DNA of 6,252 nucleotides from Clostridia bacterium (lineage in GTDB: Bacteria; Bacillota; Clostridia; UMGS1810), in assembly GCA_016293435.1 (NCBI GenBank), contig JAEDEG010000139.1:1-6252 (forward strand), in the 5' to 3' direction. This document shows, piece after piece, positions 1 through 5,635 of the stretch (position 1 is its first letter; every line of letters starts with the position of its first letter). The position numbers and the translations under genes were made by a program. The notes below the pieces were generated by a model, which worked only from the letters and a program-made list of their open reading frames with translations, did not search any database and had not been told where the DNA came from.

Positions 1-354
1 GAGCTCAAATCCTATGCAAACGATGTTTTCGAACGTTTTGAAAATCCTTATATTAAGCACCTTTGTTCATCAATAGCTTTAAATTCCGTAAGTAAGTTCA
101 AAGTCAGAGTGCTTCCGTCTATATTGGAATATATCAAACGTTTTAATAAGATGCCTGAGCGCTTGCTGTTTTCGTTTGCAAAGCTTATAGATTTTTACCG
201 CACAGATATGACAAATGATGCCGAAGATATCATAAAATTTATGAAGACTGCATCTGTAAATGAAATTCTTTCAAAAGAAGAATATTGGGATACCAATCTT
301 GAATATTTGACCGAAGGAGTGGAGAAATACATTGGAAAAAAGACTTATAATTAA
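1..354 (+). CDS. uxaB: Tagaturonate reductase, C-terminal part (5' end outside window)
   Basis: This is the last 117 residues of a polyol/mannitol-dehydrogenase family protein, open from base 1 and ending in TAA at 352-354. The family enzyme (altronate oxidoreductase, EC 1.1.1.58) reduces D-tagaturonate to D-altronate with NADH in the cytoplasm. Visible support is the block FERFENPYIKHLCSSIALNS followed by VSKFKVRVLPSILEYI (about residues 11-45 of the fragment). This resembles the C-terminal helical domain of UxaB, as I recall it, more than that of mannitol or fructuronate (UxuB) dehydrogenases. The nucleotide-binding domain and the catalytic Lys/Asn/His motif lie upstream and cannot be checked. 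The 3' end overlaps the next gene by 23 nt and contains that gene's ribosome binding site. Uxa genes immediately downstream support UxaB over UxuB. An ATG at 148 lies in the same frame, but the frame stays open to the window edge, so it is not the start. Confidence 0.9.
   Translation, partial: ELKSYANDVFERFENPYIKHLCSSIALNSVSKFKVRVLPSILEYIKRFNKMPERLLFSFAKLIDFYRTDMTNDAEDIIKFMKTASVNEILSKEEYWDTNLEYLTEGVEKYIGKKTYN
316..324 (+). promoter_or_regulatory. Ribosome binding site of uxaA, inside the end of uxaB
   Basis: The sequence GGAGTGGAG holds two overlapping GGAG cores. The second ends 7 nt before the TTG at 332, which is good spacing and supports that non-ATG start. The site lies within uxaB codons, so translation of uxaA is probably coupled to that of uxaB. 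Confidence 0.75.
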
Positions 355-1723
355 TGATAAAGATAATGTATATGTTAATCTTGATGACGGTCATAAATAT
401 GCTCTTAAAGATATCGCGTGCGGAGAAGATATAATAAAATACGGTTTTCCGATAGGGCATGCCACCGAAGATATAAAAAAAGATGCTCATGTTCATTCTC
501 ATAATATGAAAACCAATCTCAGCGATATGTCTGAATATACATACAAGCATAAGGATTACGGCATTATTCCCAAAGCTTCAGAGAAGACCTTCAAGGCTTA
601 CATTAGGTATAATGGTCAAATCGGTATCCGCAACGATATTTTTGTTGTAAATACAGTAGGCTGTATAAATAAAACAGCTCAAAAAATTGCACAAATGTGC
701 TCTGTCAAATATTTTTCACATCCCTTTGGTTGTTCGCAGCTTGGTGATGATATGAAAATAACACAGCATATCCTCTCAGGGCTTGTTAAGCATCCCAACG
801 CCGGAGGTGTTCTTGTTCTCGGTCTCGGATGTGAAAATAACAATATTGATGTTTTCAAAAGAGTGCTTGGAGAATATGACACAGCCAGAGTGCGTTTCCT
901 AAATTGTCAGGATTGCAAAGATGAATATGCCGAGGCAAAAAAGATAATTGATGAGCTCAAAGAACTTGCTTCAAAAGATGTTCGTAAAGATGTGCCGGTT
1001 TCAAAGCTCAAAATTGGGCTCAAATGTGGCGGCAGCGACGGCTACAGCGGCATCACTGCCAATCCGCTTGTAGGCTCTTTGTGCAACAAATTTGTTGAGG
1101 TGGGTGCAAGCTGCGTTTTGACAGAAGTTCCCGAGATGTTCGGCGCCGAGCATTTGCTCATGGAGCGTTGTACAAACAAAGATGTTTTTGACAAATGTGT
1201 CAGCATGATAAACAGCTACAAAAAATATTTTATAGACCACAATCAGCCAATATATGAAAATCCCTCTCCCGGAAATAAAAAGGGCGGTATTACAACCTTA
1301 GAAGAAAAATCACTCGGCTGTGTTCAAAAGGGCGGACTTGCACCGGTTACCGATGTTATTTCCTACGGTGAATCAATAACCATGCCCGGTTTGACTTTGG
1401 CAAACGGTCCCGGCAATGATCTGGTTGCTGTTACAAACCTTGCATGTGCCGGAGCCCATATTGTACTTTTTACAACCGGCAGAGGCACTCCGTTCGGCGG
1501 ACCTGTCCCCACGGTCAAAATATCAACCAATTCTTCTCTCGCGGCAAAAAAACCGAATTGGATAGATTTTGATGCCGGACGTCTTCTGTCGGGCGTTTCA
1601 ATGCAAAAATTAACCGACGAACTCACAGAGCTTGTAATTGCCGTGGCCGAAGGCAAAGAGGCGTTGAACGAACAAAACGGATTTAGCGAAATATCTATAT
1701 TTAAGGATGGTGTTACACTTTGA
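332..1723 (+). CDS. uxaA: Altronate dehydratase
   Basis: A full-length 463-residue member of the UxaA/GarD family. Altronate dehydratase (EC 4.2.1.7) removes water from D-altronate to give 2-keto-3-deoxy-D-gluconate, using a divalent metal such as iron. Roughly residues 8-75 form the small N-terminal SAF-type domain (YGFPIGHATEDIKKDAHVHS). The rest is the catalytic GD/AH domain, with IRYNGQIGIRNDIFVVNTVG (91-110), HPFGCSQLGDD (130-140), LGLGCENN (163-170), LKCGGSDGYSGITANP (230-245), LTEVPEMFGAE (263-273) and FTTGRGTPFGGPVPTVKIST (380-399). The single chain with both domains matches E. coli UxaA, which is slightly longer. The start is TTG at 332. The next in-frame ATG is codon 59 and would delete the SAF domain. 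Sequence similarity to galactarate dehydratase (GarD) is expected for the family, but uxaB before it and uxaC after it favour altronate. It overlaps uxaB by 23 nt and uxaC by 4 nt. Confidence 0.95.
   Translation: MEKRLIINDKDNVYVNLDDGHKYALKDIACGEDIIKYGFPIGHATEDIKKDAHVHSHNMKTNLSDMSEYTYKHKDYGIIPKASEKTFKAYIRYNGQIGIRNDIFVVNTVGCINKTAQKIAQMCSVKYFSHPFGCSQLGDDMKITQHILSGLVKHPNAGGVLVLGLGCENNNIDVFKRVLGEYDTARVRFLNCQDCKDEYAEAKKIIDELKELASKDVRKDVPVSKLKIGLKCGGSDGYSGITANPLVGSLCNKFVEVGASCVLTEVPEMFGAEHLLMERCTNKDVFDKCVSMINSYKKYFIDHNQPIYENPSPGNKKGGITTLEEKSLGCVQKGGLAPVTDVISYGESITMPGLTLANGPGNDLVAVTNLACAGAHIVLFTTGRGTPFGGPVPTVKISTNSSLAAKKPNWIDFDAGRLLSGVSMQKLTDELTELVIAVAEGKEALNEQNGFSEISIFKDGVTL
1705..1712 (+). promoter_or_regulatory. 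Ribosome binding site of uxaC, inside the end of uxaA
   Basis: GGATGGTG, preceded by AA, differs from the ideal GGAGGTG by one extra base. It ends 7 nt before the TTG at 1720. It decides the TTG start and places the signal inside uxaA, consistent with translational coupling. The same octamer precedes spoIID at 4638. Confidence 0.65.
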
Positions 1724-3087
1724 GTTTTATTAATGATGATTTTATTTTAAAAGGCGAAAGTGCCAAAAAACTGTACCACGAATATGCAAAGGATCTTCCG
1801 ATAATAGATTATCACTGTCATTTGATCCCGCGTCAAATTGCCGAGGACTATAAGTTTAAAAATGCATATGATTTGTTTCTCGGCGGAGATCACTATAAGT
1901 GGAGACAAATGCGCAGTGCAGGTGTTGATGAGGAATATATAACCGGAAATGCAGATGACTTTGAAAAATTCAAAAAATTTGCATCCGTAATGCCCATGCT
2001 TATAGGCAATCCTCTCTATCACTGGACTCATCTTGAACTCAAACGCTATTTTGATATAGACGAGACTTTAGATGAAAATACGGCCGAAATGATTTGGAAC
2101 AAATGTAATGAGCTTTTGGCAAGGGATGATTTTACTGCAAAAAATCTTATTTTAAAATCCAATGTTGAGATCATTTGTACAACAGATGATCCTGCCGATG
2201 ATTTGAAATATCACAAACAGCTGAAAGAAGAGGGCTTTGCATGCAGAGTTCTGCCAACTTTCAGACCCGACAAATGTGTAGAAATCAATAAACCCGGATT
2301 TACCCAATACATAAATCAAATCGGTGTAAAGAGCTATAACGAATTGCTCAAATGGCTCAATAGCCGTATTATGTATTTCAACGATATGGGGTGCAGACTT
2401 TCGGATCATGCACTTGAGTTTGTTCCATTTGGCTCGGGAGACGCCGAGGCTGTTTTCAAAGCCAAAATGTCAGGCAGCGATATATCTTCCGAAGATGAAC
2501 AAGCCTACAAAACCGCAATACTTTCGTTTTGCGCAGCTAAGTATTCCGAGCTTGACTGGACAATGCAGCTTCATATAGGTGCTTTGCGAAACAACAATAC
2601 AAGAATGTTTCAAAAACTCGGCCCTGATACGGGATTTGACTCAATAAATGACCTTTGTATTGCTGAGAAGCTTTCGCGTTTCCTCGATAATCTTGACAGC
2701 GCAGACTCACTCCCCAAAACCATACTCTACACCTTGAATCCCAAAGATAACTATGTTTTGGGTACAATGCTCGGCAACTTCCAAAGAGCCCCCTACAAGT
2801 GCAAAATACAATTTGGCTCCGGCTGGTGGTTTAATGACAACAAAGATGGTATGGAACAGCAGATGTCTGCACTCGCAAACCTTGGAATGCTCGGCGGTTT
2901 TGTTGGCATGCTTACCGATTCCAGAAGCTTTGTTTCTTATCCGCGTCACGAATATTTCCGAAGAATACTCTGTAATCTTGTTGGAGGCTTTGTAGATAAT
3001 GGTGAATATCCCAAAGATTGGAAGAATCTTGAGATTATAATCAAAGATATTTGCTACTATAACGCAAAAAAATATTTCAATTTCTGA
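1720..3087 (+). CDS. uxaC: Uronate (glucuronate/galacturonate) isomerase
   Basis: A complete 455-residue UxaC (EC 5.3.1.12), an amidohydrolase-superfamily enzyme. It isomerises D-glucuronate to D-fructuronate and D-galacturonate to D-tagaturonate, the first step of the pathway. The metal-site motif D-Y-H-C-H lies at residues 30-34 (His32, His34). Other family blocks are LGGDHYKWRQMRSAGVDEEY (54-73), CTTDDPADDLKYH (153-165), MQLHIGALRNNNTRMFQKLG (282-301), FGSGWWFND (365-373) and MLTDSRSFVSYPRHEYFRR (397-415), where Asp400 is the expected C-terminal catalytic and metal-binding Asp. The length is close to that of other UxaC proteins. The start is TTG at 1720. The next in-frame ATG is codon 64, past the HxH motif, so it cannot be the start. 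The TTG overlaps the uxaA stop as TTGA. It is the last gene of the operon, with the terminator hairpin 2 nt after its TGA. Confidence 0.97.
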   Translation: MSFINDDFILKGESAKKLYHEYAKDLPIIDYHCHLIPRQIAEDYKFKNAYDLFLGGDHYKWRQMRSAGVDEEYITGNADDFEKFKKFASVMPMLIGNPLYHWTHLELKRYFDIDETLDENTAEMIWNKCNELLARDDFTAKNLILKSNVEIICTTDDPADDLKYHKQLKEEGFACRVLPTFRPDKCVEINKPGFTQYINQIGVKSYNELLKWLNSRIMYFNDMGCRLSDHALEFVPFGSGDAEAVFKAKMSGSDISSEDEQAYKTAILSFCAAKYSELDWTMQLHIGALRNNNTRMFQKLGPDTGFDSINDLCIAEKLSRFLDNLDSADSLPKTILYTLNPKDNYVLGTMLGNFQRAPYKCKIQFGSGWWFNDNKDGMEQQMSALANLGMLGGFVGMLTDSRSFVSYPRHEYFRRILCNLVGGFVDNGEYPKDWKNLEIIIKDICYYNAKKYFNF

Positions 3088-3089
3088 TA

Positions 3090-3133
3090 AAAAAGCTCAG
3101 CAAAACTGCATTGACAGCATTGCTGAGCTTTTT
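3090..3133. terminator. Bidirectional intrinsic terminator shared by uxaC and the citrate synthase gene
   Basis: Bases 3090-3103 pair perfectly with 3120-3133 (14 bp, core AGCTCAGCAA/TTGCTGAGCT). After a 2x2 mismatch, 3106-3108 pairs with 3115-3117, leaving a 6-nt loop. The + strand ends in five Ts (3129-3133), and the - strand reads six Ts from the complement of 3089-3094. The uxaC stop ends 2 nt before the hairpin, and the citrate synthase stop (3136-3138, - strand) lies 2 nt beyond it. One hairpin can therefore end both convergent transcripts. Confidence 0.9.
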
Positions 3134-3135
3134 AA

Positions 3136-4491
3136 TTATCTTTCGTCAATCGGAACATATTCTTTGGCAGTTTTCTTGGCCAAGCTCTTATATGCCGGTC
3201 TGATGATTCTTCCGCTGCACAAAACTTCTTCGAGTCGATGTGCGCACCAGCCGGCTACTCTTGCAATTGCAAAAATGGGAGTATACATTTCTGTGGGAAT
3301 ATTTAGCATTTTATATACAAATCCGGAATAAAAATCGACATTTGCACAAAGCTGCTTGGTGTCTCCTTTCACATCGGCAAAAACCTTCGGAGCAAGCTTT
3401 TCAATTCTTGTATACAGCTCAAATTCTTCACTGAGATTTTTTTGCTTGGAGAGCTTTTCGGCTTTTTCTTTTAGCAGATTGGTTCTCGGATCCGAAAGGG
3501 TATATACGGCATGACCCATTCCATATATAAGACCGCTTCTGTCGTTAGCTCTTTTTCGTACAATTTTTTCGAGATAATCGTATATTTCGTTGTCGTTAGT
3601 CCAATCGCCAACGTTTTTCATGATGTTATCCATCATTTTTATAACCTGCACATTTGCACCGCCATGCTTCGGCCCTTTAAGTGAGCTTATTGCACCTGCA
3701 ATGGCCGAATATGTATCGGTACCCGACGAAGAAAGCACTCTGCATGTAAAAGCAGAATTGTTACCGCCGCCGTGCTCTGCATGAAGCATGAGAGCCGTAT
3801 CCAAAACCTCTGCGTCAAAGTTGGTAAACTCTTTGTTAGGGTTTAACATTCTGAGAAGATTTTCTGCAATGCTCAAATGCGGCTTGGGCTGATGCAGAAT
3901 AAGGCTCTTTTTATCAAAATGATGCCTTTTGGCATTATAACCGTATACCGCTATAAGGGGCATCCTTGCAATCAATTGTATAGATTGACGCATAATATTT
4001 TCTATAGTACATTCATCGGGATTGTCATCATATGAATATAATGTCAGCACCGATCTTGCCATTTTATTCATTACGTCGCGGCTTGGAGCTTTTAGAATCA
4101 TATCTTCTATAAAATACTCCGGCAGTTCCCTGTTTTCTGCGAGATACTGACAAAAAATTTCAAGCTCATCTTTTTTGGGCAGTGTTCCCATAAGCAGCAG
4201 ATAACAAATTTCTTCAAAACCGTATCTTTTATTAATTCCTGCATTAGAAACCAAATCATTGATATCATAGCCTCTGTATGAAAGCTCACCCAAAATTGCG
4301 GTTTTTTCGTCCTCACTCATTATGTAGCCATGAACCTCGCTTATGTTTGTAAAGCCGGCAAGAACACCGGAACCGTCTTTGTTTCTGAGTCCTCTTTTAA
4401 CATTGTATTTATTATATTCAGACGGATCAACAAAGTAGCACTCTTGTGCTTTTTTTGTCAGTTCACTCATTCTGCTGTTTATGTTTTCCAA
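3136..4491 (-). CDS. gltA: Citrate synthase (Si type)
   Basis: A complete 451-residue citrate synthase (EC 2.3.3.1 family), which condenses acetyl-CoA and oxaloacetate to citrate. The catalytic triad of the family is intact: His276 in GPKHGGAN, His327 in YGMGHAVY and Asp386 in NVDFYSG. Substrate-site motifs include MLHAEHGGGNNSAFTCRV (235-252), SDPR (333-336) and a C-terminal AGWCAHRLEE (413-422). N-terminal GVLAGFTNISEVHGY (42-56) and ELSYRGYDINDLV (69-81) are typical of the long Firmicute form. Its fold is the common Si type, unrelated to the Re-citrate synthase of some clostridia. In an anaerobe its likely role is the oxidative branch towards 2-oxoglutarate and glutamate (inference). The start is TTG at 4491, behind a strong ribosome binding site. 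An alternative ATG at codon 8 (4470) has no such site. It appears monocistronic, convergent with uxaC and divergent from spoIID. I see no citrate lyase or methylcitrate-cycle neighbour, so methylcitrate synthase is unlikely. Confidence 0.96.
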   Translation of the reverse strand: MENINSRMSELTKKAQECYFVDPSEYNKYNVKRGLRNKDGSGVLAGFTNISEVHGYIMSEDEKTAILGELSYRGYDINDLVSNAGINKRYGFEEICYLLLMGTLPKKDELEIFCQYLAENRELPEYFIEDMILKAPSRDVMNKMARSVLTLYSYDDNPDECTIENIMRQSIQLIARMPLIAVYGYNAKRHHFDKKSLILHQPKPHLSIAENLLRMLNPNKEFTNFDAEVLDTALMLHAEHGGGNNSAFTCRVLSSSGTDTYSAIAGAISSLKGPKHGGANVQVIKMMDNIMKNVGDWTNDNEIYDYLEKIVRKRANDRSGLIYGMGHAVYTLSDPRTNLLKEKAEKLSKQKNLSEEFELYTRIEKLAPKVFADVKGDTKQLCANVDFYSGFVYKMLNIPTEMYTPIFAIARVAGWCAHRLEEVLCSGRIIRPAYKSLAKKTAKEYVPIDER

Positions 4492-4496
4492 TCTTA

Positions 4497-4505
4497 ATCA
4501 CCTCT
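4497..4505 (-). promoter_or_regulatory. Ribosome binding site of gltA
   Basis: On the - strand this reads AGAGGTGAT, a near-complete match to the anti-16S consensus. Its GAGG core ends 9 nt before the TTG at 4491. It decides the TTG start over the ATG seven codons further in. Confidence 0.85.
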
Positions 4506-4522
4506 GAATCTATATTATATGC

Positions 4523-4551
4523 ATTATAACACAAAAATTCTTGCAAATCAA
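4523..4551 (-). promoter_or_regulatory. Housekeeping (sigma-A type) promoter of gltA
   Basis: On the - strand, -35 TTGATT (4546-4551) is followed after exactly 17 bp by -10 TATAAT (4523-4528). A TG lies one base upstream of the -10, making an extended -10. The predicted transcript start is near 4516, giving a leader of about 25 nt with the ribosome binding site in it. A second TATAAT on this strand at 4514-4519 has no acceptable -35. Confidence 0.8.
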
Positions 4552-4591
4552 CTCTCTTTTGAAATAAGTTCTATATATTACAAAAAAATAA

Positions 4592-4597
4592 TATAAT
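4592..4597 (+). promoter_or_regulatory. Possible -10 element upstream of spoIID
   Basis: TATAAT lies on the + strand, 55 nt before the spoIID ATG. The matching -35 position (4569-4574, TTCTAT) is poor. Read as AATATAAT (4590-4597), it matches six of eight positions of the sigma-E -10 CATACAAT, but no sigma-E -35 lies at the right distance. The surroundings are very AT-rich, so chance is a real possibility. Confidence 0.3.
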
Positions 4598-4637
4598 AGT
4601 ACATGTGGGTTGTTAATTTTTGTTGGATTATTTTATT

Positions 4638-4645
4638 GGATGGTG
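4638..4645 (+). promoter_or_regulatory. Ribosome binding site of spoIID
   Basis: GGATGGTG ends 6 nt before the ATG at 4652 and is the only purine-rich signal near the possible starts. The in-frame TTG at 4610 and ATG at 4640 have no properly spaced site; the ATG at 4640 lies inside this one. Confidence 0.65.
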
Positions 4646-4651
4646 TCAAAA

Positions 4652-5596
4652 ATGAAGGATTTGTTATTCAAACTTGCATTTTTATGTATATTGTTTATAT
4701 TAATCCCATTTATATTGCTCAAGCTTTTTCACACACAGAAAATAAATTTTGGTGAAAAAATAAAAGTATACAATGTATCGGATGATAAGGTATACAATCT
4801 CTATACGGAGGAGTATCTGATTTCGGTTGTTGCAGCCGAAATGCCATCCGTATTTGAAACAGAAGCACTAAAGGCTCAAGCTGTAGCAGCAAGAACATAC
4901 TCAATGCAAAAATATAACAAATCAGATGTCTCTCATAACGGTGCAGATATCTGCACGAATTTTGCACACTGTCAGGCATACTGCAGCTATAATGAAATGC
5001 AAGATAAATGGGGTAATGATTTCAAAAAAAATTATAATAAAATTAAATCAGCAGTTGAGTCAACTCGAGGAGAGTATCTTTGCTACGACGGCACCCCTGC
5101 ACTAACGGTATTTCACTCATGCAGTGACGGCAAAACCGAAAATGCCCATGATGTGTGGGGAGGAGATATTCCTTACCTTGTTTCTGTAGACAGTTTTGGC
5201 GATGTTCAAAAATCAGATTATATAACCGAGGTAAGCTTTTCCAAAAACGATTTTATAAATTTGTTAAACGAAAAGTATAATCTTAATTTCGAAAACGCTT
5301 CAAATACAAACTTGATAGGGGAGATTGCCCTTACCGAGGGTGGCAATGTTGATTATGTTATCGTCGGAGGCAAACCGGTCAAAGGCAAAGATATCAGGAG
5401 TGCGCTTTCACTAAAATCTGCCTCATTTGAGATTGCTGAAGATGCCGAAAAGATAAAATTTAAGGTTTTTGGTAGCGGACACGGTGTTGGTATGAGCCAA
5501 TACGGGGCTAATGCTATGGCAAAAGAGGGAAAGAGCTACACCGAAATTTTATCTCATTATTACCCGGGAACAAGCATGGATAATATGTATGAATAA
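4652..5596 (+). CDS. spoIID: Stage II sporulation protein D, peptidoglycan lytic transglycosylase
   Basis: A 314-residue SpoIID. In the known system it sits in the mother-cell membrane and cleaves glycan strands stripped of stem peptides, driving engulfment together with SpoIIM and SpoIIP. Residues 1-24 (MKDLLFKLAF start, then a hydrophobic run to Lys24) form one membrane anchor. The SpoIID domain follows: VYNLYTEEYLISVVAAEMP (47-65), where Glu63 corresponds to the catalytic Glu of the family, then ALKAQAVAARTYS (72-84). Next comes an H-x5-C-x4-H-C pattern (His95, Cys101, His106, Cys107), agreeing with the zinc site reported for clostridial SpoIID. Then FHSCSDGKTENAHDVWGGD (154-172) and the C-terminal GHGVGMSQYGA (276-286). 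The frame extends upstream to a TTG at 4610. I chose the ATG at 4652 because it follows a spaced ribosome binding site and gives a standard anchor. A SpoIIQ-like gene 39 nt downstream makes SpoIID more likely than a related LytB-type protein. Confidence 0.95.
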   Translation: MKDLLFKLAFLCILFILIPFILLKLFHTQKINFGEKIKVYNVSDDKVYNLYTEEYLISVVAAEMPSVFETEALKAQAVAARTYSMQKYNKSDVSHNGADICTNFAHCQAYCSYNEMQDKWGNDFKKNYNKIKSAVESTRGEYLCYDGTPALTVFHSCSDGKTENAHDVWGGDIPYLVSVDSFGDVQKSDYITEVSFSKNDFINLLNEKYNLNFENASNTNLIGEIALTEGGNVDYVIVGGKPVKGKDIRSALSLKSASFEIAEDAEKIKFKVFGSGHGVGMSQYGANAMAKEGKSYTEILSHYYPGTSMDNMYE

Positions 5597-5614
5597 TGTA
5601 AATATGGAAAACAT
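5587..5614 (+). promoter_or_regulatory. Candidate sigma-F-like promoter for the SpoIIQ-like gene
   Basis: GTATG (5587-5591), 14 nt, then GGAAAACAT (5606-5614) resembles the forespore sigma-F pattern (-35 near GYATA, -10 near GGHRARHT, spacer about 15). The predicted start falls near 5620, directly at the ribosome binding site, so the leader would be only about 15 nt. An overlapping sigma-E-like reading exists: GAATAAT (5591-5597), 14 nt, CATACAAA (5612-5619). Its start would fall inside the ribosome binding site, which makes it less plausible. The sequence is short and AT-rich, so this remains a candidate. Confidence 0.35.
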
Positions 5615-5620
5615 ACAAAA

Positions 5621-5627
5621 GAGGTGA
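5621..5627 (+). promoter_or_regulatory. Ribosome binding site of the SpoIIQ-like gene
   Basis: GAGGTGA, preceded by A, ends 8 nt before the ATG at 5636. This is a strong match and supports that start. Confidence 0.85.
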
Positions 5628-5635
5628 CGTTATTC

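Noticed and set aside
679..882. Antisense open frame within uxaA, one of several such frames on the opposite strand of uxaA, uxaC, gltA and spoIID.
   Set aside because: These frames lie wholly or almost wholly inside strongly recognised genes, lack family motifs and convincing ribosome binding sites, and look like shadows of the coding frames.
1..3087. Catabolite-repression (cre) or hexuronate-repressor operator within the uxa genes.
   Set aside because: I saw no good palindromic match to a cre box; the operon promoter and its operators would lie upstream of the window.
4468..4470. ATG at codon 8 of citrate synthase as the true start.
   Set aside because: The bases just upstream (GAAAACATAAACAGCAGA on the - strand) contain no ribosome binding site, whereas the TTG at 4491 has a strong one.
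4621..4645. Short direct repeat TTGGAT (4623 and 4635 region) before spoIID, considered as an operator.
   Set aside because: Two six-base copies in an AT-rich leader are expected by chance, and the second is part of the ribosome binding site.
4610..4651. Upstream in-frame extension of spoIID starting at TTG 4610 (14 extra residues).
   Set aside because: It has no spaced ribosome binding site, while ATG 4652 follows GGATGGTG by 6 nt and begins a standard Lys-flanked membrane anchor.
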